35,154 nt of DNA from Subdoligranulum variabile (GCA_003343905.1 QAKI01000046.1:1-35154), one strand, 5' to 3'. Positions 7,369 to 15,201 are shown, numbered from the stretch's first letter. Numbers and translations are program-made. The notes: a model not told the origin generated them from the sequence alone.

Positions 7369-7412
7369 CGCAGGCGATGAACAACAGGATCGAAAACGGA
7401 CAGGCAACAACA

Positions 7413-7447
7413 AACCGGGCATCACCCGTTTCGGGTGATGCCCGGTT
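7413..7447 (-). terminator. Terminator of the SGNH/MBOAT operon
   Basis: A perfect 16-bp stem AACCGGGCATCACCCG (7413-7428) with a TTT loop and its complement at 7432-7447, 14 bases past the SGNH stop; on the minus strand it is followed by TTTGTTGTTG. Confidence 0.8.
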
Positions 7448-7461
7448 GCCATAGGCGCTTA

Positions 7462-8961
7462 TTACCGCGCAGCGGTCAGTTCAGGGGTGGTGGTGTCAAA
7501 GCAGACCCGGTCGACAACTTCTTTCATTTCGTTATCATATACGATGAAGTTCAGGCCGGGACCCGACTGGGCATACTCGACGCCATCCAGCGTCAGACTG
7601 TAGGTCTTTTGGGTCATGTTGCGGGTATCCACCTGGAATACATACGGAACAAGCCCGCCCCGTATCGAACCCGAAACTTGCAGATCCTTATCGGTAAGCT
7701 GTTCCACAAACCGGTCGCCGTCCTTTACCGCGCAGTAGTGGTAGCCGTCCGGGACTTCCCGCAGTTCGGTCTCAAACCCAAGCGCGAACAGCTGGTTCAT
7801 CAGCGATTCGTCGATGCCGGCGCTGAACGCCGTGGATCCAAATATAAACACCGTGTAGGCGTCGTTTTCCAGCAGGGACAGGTACTGCCGCATATCTTCC
7901 GTCTGCGACAGGCGGAAATTGTCCATGATGTGATCGTGCAGCGCACGGCAGGCATCGTAGGAAGCGTCGGTCCGCGGCGTGACGCCATATTCTTCCACCA
8001 GGACTTTCCCCAAATAGTTTGATACTTTTTCCGCGCCCCGGTAGTTGGGGTGGCTCAGCAGATCCTGCGAAGCATCATACTGGATGGCGCGGTACAGCGA
8101 TTCTTCGTTGAAATCATAATACGGCACGCCGTTGGCGTCGGCATAATCCTTGGTGGAGATGTACCGGCCGGCCGTTTCGGCGCAGGGAATGTTGGCCAGA
8201 ATGAGCTGGATGCCCTCTTCCTTGCACAGCGCCACGATTTTGTCCAGATATTCCTTGGACGCACCCATCATGATGTCCGGGTCGGCGGTTTCCGCTTCGG
8301 CGGCGGTAAAAGGGGTGTACTCCAGATTGGGGTCGGCACCGTCCATCATCGCATACCCCTTCAGGGCGCCGTGCGCCACCATGGCGTTTTGCGTGTAGTC
8401 CCCTTCCCCCAGGTCCGTCCACCGGGTGTGATAGCGGATATTTAACAAGAGGTAGCTCAGGGCGTCCTGGGTGGGGTCCAGTTTTTCAATGACCTGGGCG
8501 GCCTCCCATTTTAAGGGCGAAAGGCGCATGTTGTCCATGGCCTTGCGCACCGCGCCTTCGCTGCAATTCATCTCGTTATAGATGTAATTGTCTGAAAATT
8601 TGTGGAGCATGTAGGTGTCCACGATCACCGCTTTGGGCGTCTGGTACTTCAAAGCCTCGCGCAGCCAGTAATAGGTCACGACCAGGCTCTGCTGTTCCGA
8701 GGACAAATTGTAACTGGTAATGCCGTAATTATCATAGAGAACCAACGGGTCCAGCGCACACATGGCATGGGAACTGCCGAACATGAGCACATCCACAGAA
8801 TTTTTTTCAAGCCGGTAAAAGTCCTGGAACGTGTTGGTGGAAGGCCAGTCGTCGTTGTAGTAATATTTCGGCTTCAGCAGTTCGTTGACAGACCATACAC
8901 ACAGGCAGGTAAGCAGCACAAAACAGGCGGCTTTTACAGCGATCTTTATTCTTGATTTCAT
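7462..8961 (-). CDS. SGNH-fold O-acyltransferase partner (AlgX/DltD-like)
   Basis: A 499-residue protein with an N-terminal signal anchor (about residues 7-28) and an extracytoplasmic body. FGSSHAMCALDP carries the nucleophile block (GSSH 62-65), and a late block SHPNYRGAEKVSNYLG around residues 305-320 fits the catalytic D-x-x-H region of SGNH hydrolases (here S-H-P-N). Such proteins work with an MBOAT that moves an acyl group across the membrane; the SGNH partner passes it to a polysaccharide or teichoic acid. The MBOAT gene lies seven bases upstream in the same operon, which supports the role, but that gene is disrupted, so this protein may lack its donor. The last 180 residues have no motif I recognise. 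Confidence 0.75.
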   Translation of the reverse strand: MKSRIKIAVKAACFVLLTCLCVWSVNELLKPKYYYNDDWPSTNTFQDFYRLEKNSVDVLMFGSSHAMCALDPLVLYDNYGITSYNLSSEQQSLVVTYYWLREALKYQTPKAVIVDTYMLHKFSDNYIYNEMNCSEGAVRKAMDNMRLSPLKWEAAQVIEKLDPTQDALSYLLLNIRYHTRWTDLGEGDYTQNAMVAHGALKGYAMMDGADPNLEYTPFTAAEAETADPDIMMGASKEYLDKIVALCKEEGIQLILANIPCAETAGRYISTKDYADANGVPYYDFNEESLYRAIQYDASQDLLSHPNYRGAEKVSNYLGKVLVEEYGVTPRTDASYDACRALHDHIMDNFRLSQTEDMRQYLSLLENDAYTVFIFGSTAFSAGIDESLMNQLFALGFETELREVPDGYHYCAVKDGDRFVEQLTDKDLQVSGSIRGGLVPYVFQVDTRNMTQKTYSLTLDGVEYAQSGPGLNFIVYDNEMKEVVDRVCFDTTTPELTAAR

Positions 8962-8967
8962 GGGACC

Positions 8968-10367
8968 TTAAAAACCTCCGTAAATAAACGCCTGCGCATC
9001 GTAGCCGTAGCCGTAGGTGCCGAACACCAGCACAAACAGGATCGCCCTGATGTAAATGGCCCAGCGCACCGGCAGACTGGCCTGCAGGATCTTCTCCCGG
9101 ATCGAAATGCCTTTTTCCTGCACAAAGCCTACCGCCAGCAGGCCCGCCAGGCAGAGGATCAGCACCGCCCATTCTTTCCAGACAAGGCCCAGGGTGAAAA
9201 GCGCATCGTTGGTGAGCACCCAGGGGTTATGTACCGTGAAGACGGAAGCGATCATGGAAAGACCGGCGCTCAGGCTGTCGGCGCGGAAGATGATCCAGGC
9301 GAACATGACCAGTGCAAAGGTAAAGATCCGCTGGCAGGCCCGCTTGCAGTGCGGGTGGGCGTCCAGGGCGAGCTTCCGGCTCAAAAAGCGGTTCACCGGG
9401 GCCAACAATCCCCCGGCGACCTGGTACGCACCGTGCAGCAGCCCCCAGAACACAAATTTATAACCTGCGCCGTGCCAGATCCCGCTGACGGCAAAGACGA
9501 TCAGCAGGTTCACGTATTTGCGCAGGGTCCCCTTTCGGTTGCCGCCCAGGGGGATATAGATATAATCCCGCAGCCAGGAACTGAGGGAAATGTGCCACCG
9601 CCTCCAGAAGTCCTTTACGGAAGTAGCCAAATAGGGGCGACGGAAGTTGTCCATCAGTTGGATGCCCACCAGCCCTGCCACGCCCTGGGCCAGCGTGGTG
9701 CAGGCCAGGAAGTCGGTATAGAGCTGGAAGCTGTACAAAATACCCGCTACCAGCACATATATGCCGGAGTAAAGGGGGTAGTTGTCGAACACCATGTTGA
9801 CGACGATCGCCGCTTTGTCCGCGATGCACAGCTTGAGAAAAAAGCCCCACAATATCAGCATAAAGCCTTTTACAAAGGTGCGTTCGTCAAAGCGGTGCCC
9901 TTCGACCAGCTGGGGAAAAAGCTGACGAACAGCAAAAACTTGAAGAAGTTTTGCTGGGGGGAGATCGTGCCGCGGTAGATGTCCATGGCGTAAGCGATCA
10001 GTTGCAGGGAGTAAAAGGCGATGCCCACGGGCACGATAAACCACCCGGGGGTGGCGCTGCCGGTGCGGGAAAGAAAAAACGGCATCTCCTTGATGATAAG
10101 CAGCGGTATGGCGGAAGCCGCGACAGCCAGCGTCAGCCAAAGCCTCTTATAGCGGGGCCAGCGCCGCTGCCACAGGGCCAGGATCCAGGCCAGCAACGCG
10201 GCTGCCAGCAACATGGTGATGTTTGCCGCCGAAAACGCAGAAAGGTAGCAGTAAAACCCCATGCTGGCGCCCAACAGCACCACCCACCGCCACCGCAGTG
10301 GGAAGAGGTAATAGACTGCTACCATCGCCGCAACAAATAGGTAAAACCCAACGGATATAAAGGCCAT
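8968..10367 (-). pseudogene. MBOAT family O-acyltransferase, disrupted
   Basis: Two frames together encode one MBOAT. The N-terminal part (10367 down to about 9900) starts MAFISVGFYLFVAAMVAVYY and reaches FKFLLFVSFFP; it then runs out of frame and stops at 9870. The C-terminal part resumes in another frame with VEGHRFDERTFVKGF and continues through DFWRRWHISLSSWLRDY and SGIWHGAGYKF (the family's catalytic His region) to the end at 8968. The switch is at GGGGAAAAA (9912-9920). It is more than a one-base slip: relatives carry a GPI-S-R block of about 20 residues between FFP and the EGHRF-like segment, and it is absent here. Deletion between two short CCCCAGC repeats would explain both defects. 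The promoter and partner gene are intact, so the break may be recent; an assembly error is possible. Confidence 0.75.
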
Positions 10368-10408
10368 GCGATGTTCTCCTCTGTATAGTACGTTCGATTG
10401 ACTTTTTT

Positions 10409-10438
10409 ATTATAATATGGAGTTTTAAAACTTGTCAA
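10409..10438 (-). promoter_or_regulatory. Sigma-A promoter of the MBOAT/SGNH operon
   Basis: On the minus strand TTGACA (10433-10438) and TATAAT (10409-10414) are perfect consensus boxes with an 18-bp spacer, followed by an AGGAGA ribosome site before ATG at 10367. Confidence 0.85.
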
Positions 10439-10589
10439 CAAGAACGGGACCCGGCAGCATGGCCCGGCAAGGGGCAGCGTTTCGCGCCGAACCAGGCCTT
10501 TAAAGCCACGCGGAAAAGAACCCGGTCGGGAACCTTTTTAGGGGAGGTGGGATAGAAGTTGGTGAGGGAGGTGTGCGGGTGAACGATCC

Positions 10590-10945
10590 GTGACACGTCC
10601 CGGAAGGTATGGTGCAGCCGGGTGGCAGAACCCCCTCCGTCTGCCTTCGGCAGACACCCACGGGTTGAGGTTAGCGCATCATGCTGCGCGCCTTGGTACG
10701 GCGCTTGCATTCTGCGACCGCTGCCTTGCCGCGTAGCGGCAACGACCGGAGCGATGAGCGAAGGGCGAACCTCTGTATTCAATCGCCGAAAAGGCGATTA
10801 TGACGCCGGGAAAGATAGTTTGCCTTACCACATCCGCCGCAGGCGTCGCTCGACTCCGCAGCCCCTGAAGGGGAGGCTTTTTATGTGGCGGCCGTTCAAA
10901 AGGCTCCCCTTTTAGGGGAGCTGGCCGCGCAGCGGCCTGAAGGGT
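10590..10945. repeat. Repeat mosaic incl. 210-bp element, plus copy
   Basis: The 10441-11113 spacer lacks genes. It holds a GTGACACGTCCCGGAAGG module (10590), a partial CCTCCCC-type hairpin (10628-10655), and one long copy (10673-10880) of the element whose core reads GCGCATCATGCTGCGCGCC...TTGCATTCTGCGACCGCTGCC. The long copy continues through a CAATCGCCGAAAAGGCGATT hairpin. A matching long copy in inverse orientation lies at 18331-18545; shorter copies are at 15390-15510, 15900-16010 and 24217-24340. A GCTCCCC-type double hairpin follows at 10898-10945. Confidence 0.8.
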
Positions 10946-11113
10946 TCGGAACCTCCCCGTGGCCTGAAACTTTGTGGGCAATAGAAAACACCGCAAAACC
11001 TTCCGCCGGATGTACCATACCGGGTAACGCCGTACTTCCCCACCATGTGCAGGGCGGCCGGACGAGCTGTTCGATTCCCGTACGGTCGCCCCTTTAAAAA
11101 GAGCATAAAAAGA

Positions 11114-11147
11114 AAAACATCCTGTCCCCTTAGAGACAGGATGTTTT
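11114..11147. terminator. Bidirectional hairpin terminator
   Basis: The stem AAAACATCCTGTC (11114-11126) / GACAGGATGTTTT (11135-11147) ends in a T-run on either strand. No gene ends here on the plus strand; it could stop readthrough from the tRNA transcript on the minus strand. It lies between tRNA-derived fragments at 11069-11089 and about 11151-11172. Confidence 0.65.
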
Positions 11148-11175
11148 GGCGACCCGTGGGAATCTCCCGCGGGCT

Positions 11176-11202
11176 AACCAACAGTCCACTGGACTGTTGG
11201 TT
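11176..11202. repeat. Perfect 27-nt palindrome
   Basis: AACCAACAGTCCA (11176-11188), a central C and TGGACTGTTGGTT (11190-11202) form a perfect dyad with no usable loop, so it is better explained as a DNA site than an RNA hairpin. It lies among tRNA-like fragments downstream of tRNA-Glu. The 11203-11346 stretch is GC-rich and shows no gene. Confidence 0.6.
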
Positions 11203-11346
11203 GCGCGCTGCGGCGCGCCGCCCTGTACCGGGCCGCGGCACCCGCATCTGGCTGCGCCCCTTGGGCGGGGCTTGCCCTCTGCGGCCGCTGGCCCTGCTCC
11301 GGCTCCCTGTTTCCGCCGCAGGCGGCGGTCGCCTGCGCAGCAATTC

Positions 11347-11412
11347 CCCGTACGGGTCATAAAAAACAGTCCCCAGCCTAAGCTGGGGACTGTTTTTTAT
11401 GACCCGTACGGG
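11347..11412. repeat. 31-bp perfect inverted repeat including the tRNA-Glu 3' end
   Basis: Arms 11347-11377 and 11382-11412 are perfectly complementary around CTAA. The inner part (AAAAAACAGTCCCCAGC / GCTGGGGACTGTTTTTT) is a strong terminator for the tRNA transcript on the minus strand. The outer part is unusual: it mirrors the last ten bases of the tRNA acceptor/T region (CCCGTACGGG) and GTCAT, so the tRNA 3' end has an inverted copy beyond its own terminator. Confidence 0.9.
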
Positions 11413-11471
11413 AATCGAACCCATGTTACAGCCGTGAAAGGGCCGTGTCTTAACCGCTTGACCAACGGGCC
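11400..11471 (-). tRNA. tRNA-Glu (TTC)
   Basis: The minus-strand sequence folds as a cloverleaf: acceptor GGCCCGT / ACGGGTC, anticodon stem CGGCC-CTTTCAC-GGCTG with anticodon TTC, and T-loop GGTTCGATTCC. The discriminator is A at 11400. No CCA is encoded, unlike the other two tRNAs in the window. It is transcribed after tRNA-Met and ends at the inverted-repeat terminator. Confidence 0.93.
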
Positions 11472-11478
11472 TCAGGGA

Positions 11479-11560
11479 ATACAAGATTTCGCTAAAACAG
11501 CAAGCAACCCACCGGCCACTATTGCAACCGGTCCCCAAGTATTTTAGCGAAACCTTGTAT
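11479..11560 (-). other. Structured spacer between tRNA-Met and tRNA-Glu
   Basis: Arms 11479-11497 (ATACAAGATTTCGCTAAAA) and 11542-11560 (TTTTAGCGAAACCTTGTAT) pair over 19 positions. The single A-C mismatch on the plus strand becomes a G-U wobble in the minus-strand RNA, so the transcript has an unbroken 19-bp helix. A second helix ACCGG (11511-11515) / CCGGT (11528-11532) nests inside. It fills almost the whole spacer between the two tRNAs. Confidence 0.8.
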
Positions 11561-11563
11561 CGA

Positions 11564-11640
11564 TGGTAGCGGTAACTGGATTTGAACCGGTGACACTTCG
11601 GGTATGAACCGAATGCTCTAGCCAACTGAGCTATACCGCC
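11564..11640 (-). tRNA. tRNA-Met (CAT)
   Basis: Minus-strand cloverleaf: acceptor GGCGGTA, D-arm GCTCAGTTGGCTAGAGC, anticodon stem TTCGG-TTCATAC-CCGAA with anticodon CAT, T-arm ending GGTTCAAATCC, and an encoded CCA (11564-11566). It pairs at the 5' end, which argues for the elongator Met form rather than the initiator; a lysidine-modified Ile tRNA cannot be fully excluded from the anticodon alone. Confidence 0.92.
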
Positions 11641-11796
11641 ACATGTGCCGCCTATCAAAAGGCGCTCTATTATTATACGAGGGAAAAGCCCTTCTGTCAA
11701 GCCCTTTCTGCAAAATTTTTGCGGAAATTTCTGGCATTTGCGTACAGGGGCTTTTGCGTTCCTTCTTTGCAAAGAAGGAACCGAAGAAACTCTGAT

Positions 11797-11836
11797 AAAA
11801 AATCCCGGAGGGGGCTATGCCCCCTCCGGGATTTTT
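11797..11836 (-). terminator. Terminator of serS
   Basis: The stem AAAATCCCGGAGGGGG / CCCCCTCCGGGATTTT around CTATG, about 55 bases past the serS stop, with a T-run on both strands. Two smaller palindromes flank it (CCTTCTTTGCAAAGAAGG at 11761, TCTTTCAAGAAAAGA near 11863). Confidence 0.85.
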
Positions 11837-11890
11837 GGTCGAAAGTTCTTTTGGTTCTTTTCTTTCAAGAAAAGAATCCAACCGTGCGCC

Positions 11891-13198
11891 TTACTTGCGG
11901 TCGGGCACCAGCAGGGCCTTGCCGCCCATGTAGGGGCGCAGCACTTCGGGGATCGTCACGGTGCCGTCGGCCTGCAGGTGGTTTTCCAGGAAGGCGATCA
12001 GCATACGCGGCGGCGCCACGCAGGTGTTGTTCAGCGTGTGGGCCAGGCGGGTCTTGCCGTCCTCGTCCTTGTAGCGGATGTGCAGGCGGCGGGCCTGGGC
12101 GTCGCCCAGGTTGGAGCAGCTGCACACCTCGAAATACTTCTGCTGGCGGGGGCTCCACGCCTCGATGTCGCAGCTCTTCACTTTCAGGTCGGCCAGGTCG
12201 CCGGAGCAGCACTCCAACTGGCGCACCGGGATCTCCATCGAGCGGAACAGCTCCACCGAGTTGCGCCACAGCTTTTCGTACCAGTTCATGCTGTCCTCCG
12301 GCTTGCAGACGACGATCATCTCCTGCTTCTCGAACTGGTGGATGCGGTAGATGCCGCGCTCCTCGATGCCGTGGGCGCCCTTCTCCTTGCGGAAGCAGGG
12401 GGAATAGCTGGTCAGCGTGATGGGCAGCTGGCTGCCGTCCAGCATCTGGTCAATGAAGCGGCCGATCATCGTATGCTCCGAGGTGCCGATCAGATACAGG
12501 TCTTCGCCCTCGATTTTGTACATCATGGCGTCCATTTCCGGGAAAGACATGACGCCCTTGACCACGTCGCCGTGCATCATGAAGGGCGGGATCACATAGG
12601 TGAAGCCCTTGTCGATCATGAAATCGCGGGCATAGGCCAGCACGGCTTCGTGCAGGCGGGCGATGTCGCCCATCAGGTAGTAGAAGCCGTTGCCCGCCAC
12701 GCGGCCGGCGGCATCCAGGTCGATGCCGTGGAAGCTCTCCATGATGTCCACATGGTAGGGGATCGGGAAATCGGGCACGACGGGTTCGCCGAAACGCTGG
12801 ACTTCCACGTTGTGGCTGTCGTCGGGGCCGATGGGCACGCTGGGGTCGATCATCTGGGGGATCTGGTACATGATCTCCTGGATCTTGGCGGCCAGTTCGC
12901 CCTCCTGGGCTTCGAGTTCTTTCAGGCGGTCGGCCTGGGCCGTGACCTGCTTTTTGACTTCCTCGGCTTCAGCGGCCTTGCTGGGGTCCTTTTTGGCCTG
13001 GCCCATCAGCATGCCGATCTGCTTGGACAGCTTGTTGCGGTTGGCGCGCAGGTCGCTGGCCTCGCCGATGGCGGCGCGGTAGCGGGCGTCCAGTTCGATG
13101 ACTTCATCCACCAGGGGCAGTTTGGCGTCCTGGAACTTTTTGCGGATGTTCTCCTTGACGGCGTCGGGATTTTCGCGGACAAAGCGGATGTCTAACAT
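11891..13198 (-). CDS. serS: Seryl-tRNA synthetase
   Basis: A 435-residue class II aminoacyl-tRNA synthetase that charges tRNA-Ser. The N-terminal MLDIRFVRENPDAVKENI is followed by the long antiparallel coiled-coil arm (about 30-100) that contacts the tRNA long variable arm. The core shows TSEHTMIGRF, motif 2 FRKEKGAHG...GIYRIHQFEK, and the C-terminal IPEVLRPYMGG. Motif 3 is unusual: LNNTCVAPPRMLIAFLEN in place of the common LNGSGLAVGRT form. The essential Arg is kept, which suggests a divergent bacterial SerRS branch. ATG at 13198 was chosen with AGGAG eight bases upstream; an in-frame GTG nine bases earlier overlaps that site. No T-box leader is seen. Confidence 0.97.
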   Translation of the reverse strand: MLDIRFVRENPDAVKENIRKKFQDAKLPLVDEVIELDARYRAAIGEASDLRANRNKLSKQIGMLMGQAKKDPSKAAEAEEVKKQVTAQADRLKELEAQEGELAAKIQEIMYQIPQMIDPSVPIGPDDSHNVEVQRFGEPVVPDFPIPYHVDIMESFHGIDLDAAGRVAGNGFYYLMGDIARLHEAVLAYARDFMIDKGFTYVIPPFMMHGDVVKGVMSFPEMDAMMYKIEGEDLYLIGTSEHTMIGRFIDQMLDGSQLPITLTSYSPCFRKEKGAHGIEERGIYRIHQFEKQEMIVVCKPEDSMNWYEKLWRNSVELFRSMEIPVRQLECCSGDLADLKVKSCDIEAWSPRQQKYFEVCSCSNLGDAQARRLHIRYKDEDGKTRLAHTLNNTCVAPPRMLIAFLENHLQADGTVTIPEVLRPYMGGKALLVPDRK

Positions 13199-13243
13199 AA
13201 ATTCCACTCCTATTTACAGATTAACGAAAACGATTTAAGAACC

Positions 13244-13422
13244 ATCGGCGTCGGCGGACATGCGCCGACGGCGCCGATACAGCAGGGAAATTTTGCCCAA
13301 AATTGTGTGCGAGGAGCCCCGCGACGAGTGCGCGGTTTTGGGCAAAATTTTGTCGAAGGGGATTCCAAAGAGGGGAAACAGGAGCGTTAGGCGTTAGCCG
13401 TGCGCGACTGTTGCCCCTTTTG
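13244..13422 (-). other. Structured spacer between parB and serS
   Basis: Three dyads fill this stretch. ATCGGCG-TCGGCG pairs with CGCCGA...CGCCGAT (13244-13278, with a 3-base bulge). A 15-bp perfect pair AAATTTTGCCCAAAA (13288-13302) / TTTTGGGCAAAATTT (13336-13350) encloses a GC-rich loop. Just past parB, AAAGGGG..ACAG can pair with CTGT..CCCCT..TTT (about 13363-13422 on the minus strand) as a long-loop terminator-like structure. No ORF or T-box motif is present. Confidence 0.6.
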
Positions 13423-13423
13423 A

Positions 13424-14308
13424 CTACGCTTCGGGGTCATACTGCCCCAGCAGGCTGACGAATTTTTGCAGCATCTCATCGCTGTAAAAGTCGATCTTCA
13501 AGCTGCCCTTGCCGTCCTTGTATTCCACATGGACTTCACTGCCGGTGACTTCTTTCAGGGCGGCTTCCACCTCCACGGCGCGCTTGGGGCGGGTGAAGGC
13601 GTCGGGCTTGGGGCGCGGGGGCCGGGGCGGTTTGGCCAGTTTTTTGCACAGGGCTTCGGTCTGGCGGACGTTCAGCCCGCGGCCGGTGATCTCCCCGGCG
13701 GCCTGGCGGATCAGTTCGGGGCTGGGCAGGCCCAGCAGCACTTTGGCGTGCCCGGCGCTCAGGGTCCCGTCGCTGACCTGGGCGCGCACGTCCTCGGGCA
13801 GGCCCAGCAGCCGCAGAGAGTTCGTCACGGCGCTGCGGCTCTTGCCCAGGCGCTTGGCGGCGGTCTCCTGGGTCAGGCCGTATTTTTCAATGAGCTGGCG
13901 GCAGCCCTCGGCCACCTCGATGGGGTCCAGGTCCTCCCGCTGCAGGTTTTCGATCAGGGCCAGGGCGGCGGCCTGTTCGTCGGTCACGTCTTTGATGAGG
14001 ACCGGCACCTCGTCCAGCCCGGCCAGCCGGGCGGCGCGCCAGCGGCGTTCGCCCGCGATGATCAGATACCCGGTGCCGATGCGCTTGGGCCGCACGGCGA
14101 TGGGCTGCAGCAGGCCGTTCTCGGTGATGCTGGCGGCCAGGTCGGCCAGGGCGTCGTCGTCGAACTTTTTGCGGGGCTGTTCGGGGTCAGGCTCGATCTC
14201 CCGCAGGGGCAGGGTGGTCACGCCGCTGTCGTCGGCGGCAGTTTCGGGCAGGTCGGCAAACAGGCTGTCCAGCCCTTTGCCCAGCCCGCCCATTTTGCGT
14301 TTGGCCAT
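13424..14308 (-). CDS. parB: Chromosome partitioning protein ParB (Spo0J)
   Basis: A 294-residue ParB. The N-terminal LGKGLDSLF segment (residues 9-17) is the ParA-contacting tail. The ParB/Srx CTPase domain has DPEQPRKKFD, the GERRWRA box (86-92) and ENLQREDLDP (120-129). The central HTH (about 145-167, QETAAKRLGKSRSAVTNSL) binds parS, and a C-terminal dimerisation domain follows a proline/lysine linker. ParB loads at parS, slides as a CTP-dependent clamp and stimulates ParA. It lies 73 bases after parA in the same operon, and a parS lies upstream of parA at 15271. It is distinct from the noc-like paralogue at 16357. Confidence 0.96.
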   Translation of the reverse strand: MAKRKMGGLGKGLDSLFADLPETAADDSGVTTLPLREIEPDPEQPRKKFDDDALADLAASITENGLLQPIAVRPKRIGTGYLIIAGERRWRAARLAGLDEVPVLIKDVTDEQAAALALIENLQREDLDPIEVAEGCRQLIEKYGLTQETAAKRLGKSRSAVTNSLRLLGLPEDVRAQVSDGTLSAGHAKVLLGLPSPELIRQAAGEITGRGLNVRQTEALCKKLAKPPRPPRPKPDAFTRPKRAVEVEAALKEVTGSEVHVEYKDGKGSLKIDFYSDEMLQKFVSLLGQYDPEA

Positions 14309-14381
14309 GATAGCCTCCTTCCTGATGTTTCATTCGCCGCGCTACGGCGGTGCGGGCCGGTCGCGCGGGTCGCCGTTGGGA

Positions 14382-15146
14382 TTATCTTTCGTTGTTGTGC
14401 AAAAACTCCCGCGCCAGCTCCATGTAGGCTTCGCAGCCTTTGCCGTTGGGCTCGTAGAAGTTGATGGGCATACCGAAGCTGGGCGCTTCGGACAGGCGCA
14501 CCGAGCGCGGGATCACGGCCTTGTACACCTTGTCGCCGTAGTATTTTTTCACCTGGGCCACCACCTGCATGGTGAGGTTGAGCCGCCCGGAATACATGGT
14601 GAAAAGTACGCCCTCGATGTCGAGGTAGCGGTTGTACTTTTTGCGCACGGTCTTGAGGGTGTTCATCAGTTCGGTCAGGCCCTCCAGCGCGAAGAACTCG
14701 CACTGGAGCGGGATCAGCACGGTGTCGCAGGCGCACAGGCCGTTGACGGTGAGCAGGTCCAGCGAGGGCGGGCAGTCGATGAAGATGTAATCGTAGAGCG
14801 GCACCACGGGGGCCAGGACGGCGCGCAGGCGCATTTCGCGCCGGGGCACCGCGACCAGTTCCACCGCCGCGCCCGCCAGTTGGGTGTTGGAGGGCAGGAG
14901 GTCGGCGTTGTATTCGGTCTTGACGATGGCGCTGCGCACATCGTCATCGTCGATCAGGCAGGTGTACACATCGGCGTCGAGCTTGTTTTTGGCCACGCCA
15001 TAGCCGGAAGTGGTGTTGCCCTGGGGGTCCAGATCCACGACCAGGACCCGTTTGCCGAGGGCGGCCACGCAGGCGCTCAGGTTGACGGCGGTGGTGGTCT
15101 TGCCCACGCCGCCCTTCTGGTTTGCTACCGCAATGACTTTCGCCAC
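14382..15146 (-). CDS. parA: Chromosome partitioning ATPase ParA (Soj)
   Basis: A 254-residue deviant-Walker P-loop ATPase. VAKVIAVANQKGGVGKTT puts the Walker A (KGGVGKTT) at 11-18; VLVVDLDPQGNTT and YIFIDCPPSLDLLT are the A'- and B-motifs. Its ATP-bound dimer binds DNA nonspecifically and works with ParB-parS in origin segregation; in Bacillus it also regulates DnaA. The length matches Soj. The start is GTG at 15146, with AGGAGGG seven bases upstream; the frame extends further upstream through the parS (where it would read MFHVEH) but has no ribosome site there. The promoter with an extended -10 lies at 15202. Confidence 0.96.
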   Translation of the reverse strand: MAKVIAVANQKGGVGKTTTAVNLSACVAALGKRVLVVDLDPQGNTTSGYGVAKNKLDADVYTCLIDDDDVRSAIVKTEYNADLLPSNTQLAGAAVELVAVPRREMRLRAVLAPVVPLYDYIFIDCPPSLDLLTVNGLCACDTVLIPLQCEFFALEGLTELMNTLKTVRKKYNRYLDIEGVLFTMYSGRLNLTMQVVAQVKKYYGDKVYKAVIPRSVRLSEAPSFGMPINFYEPNGKGCEAYMELAREFLHNNER

Positions 15147-15201
15147 GTCGTTTCCCTCCTGTTTTTTTGCAGAATCGGGGCGCAAAAAGCGCCTGCAACC
15201 T

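Noticed and set aside
9900..9925. Programmed frameshift in the MBOAT gene
   Set aside because: GGGGAAAAA is slippery-looking, but about 20 conserved residues are missing at the same point, so a deletion is simpler than recoding.
11645..13195. 516-residue plus-strand open frame opposite serS
   Set aside because: Antisense shadow starting in the tRNA-Met region and reading through the serS terminator.
13199..13423. T-box leader of serS
   Set aside because: The hairpins lack the conserved T-box bulge sequence and no anti-terminator pairing with a serine specifier was found.
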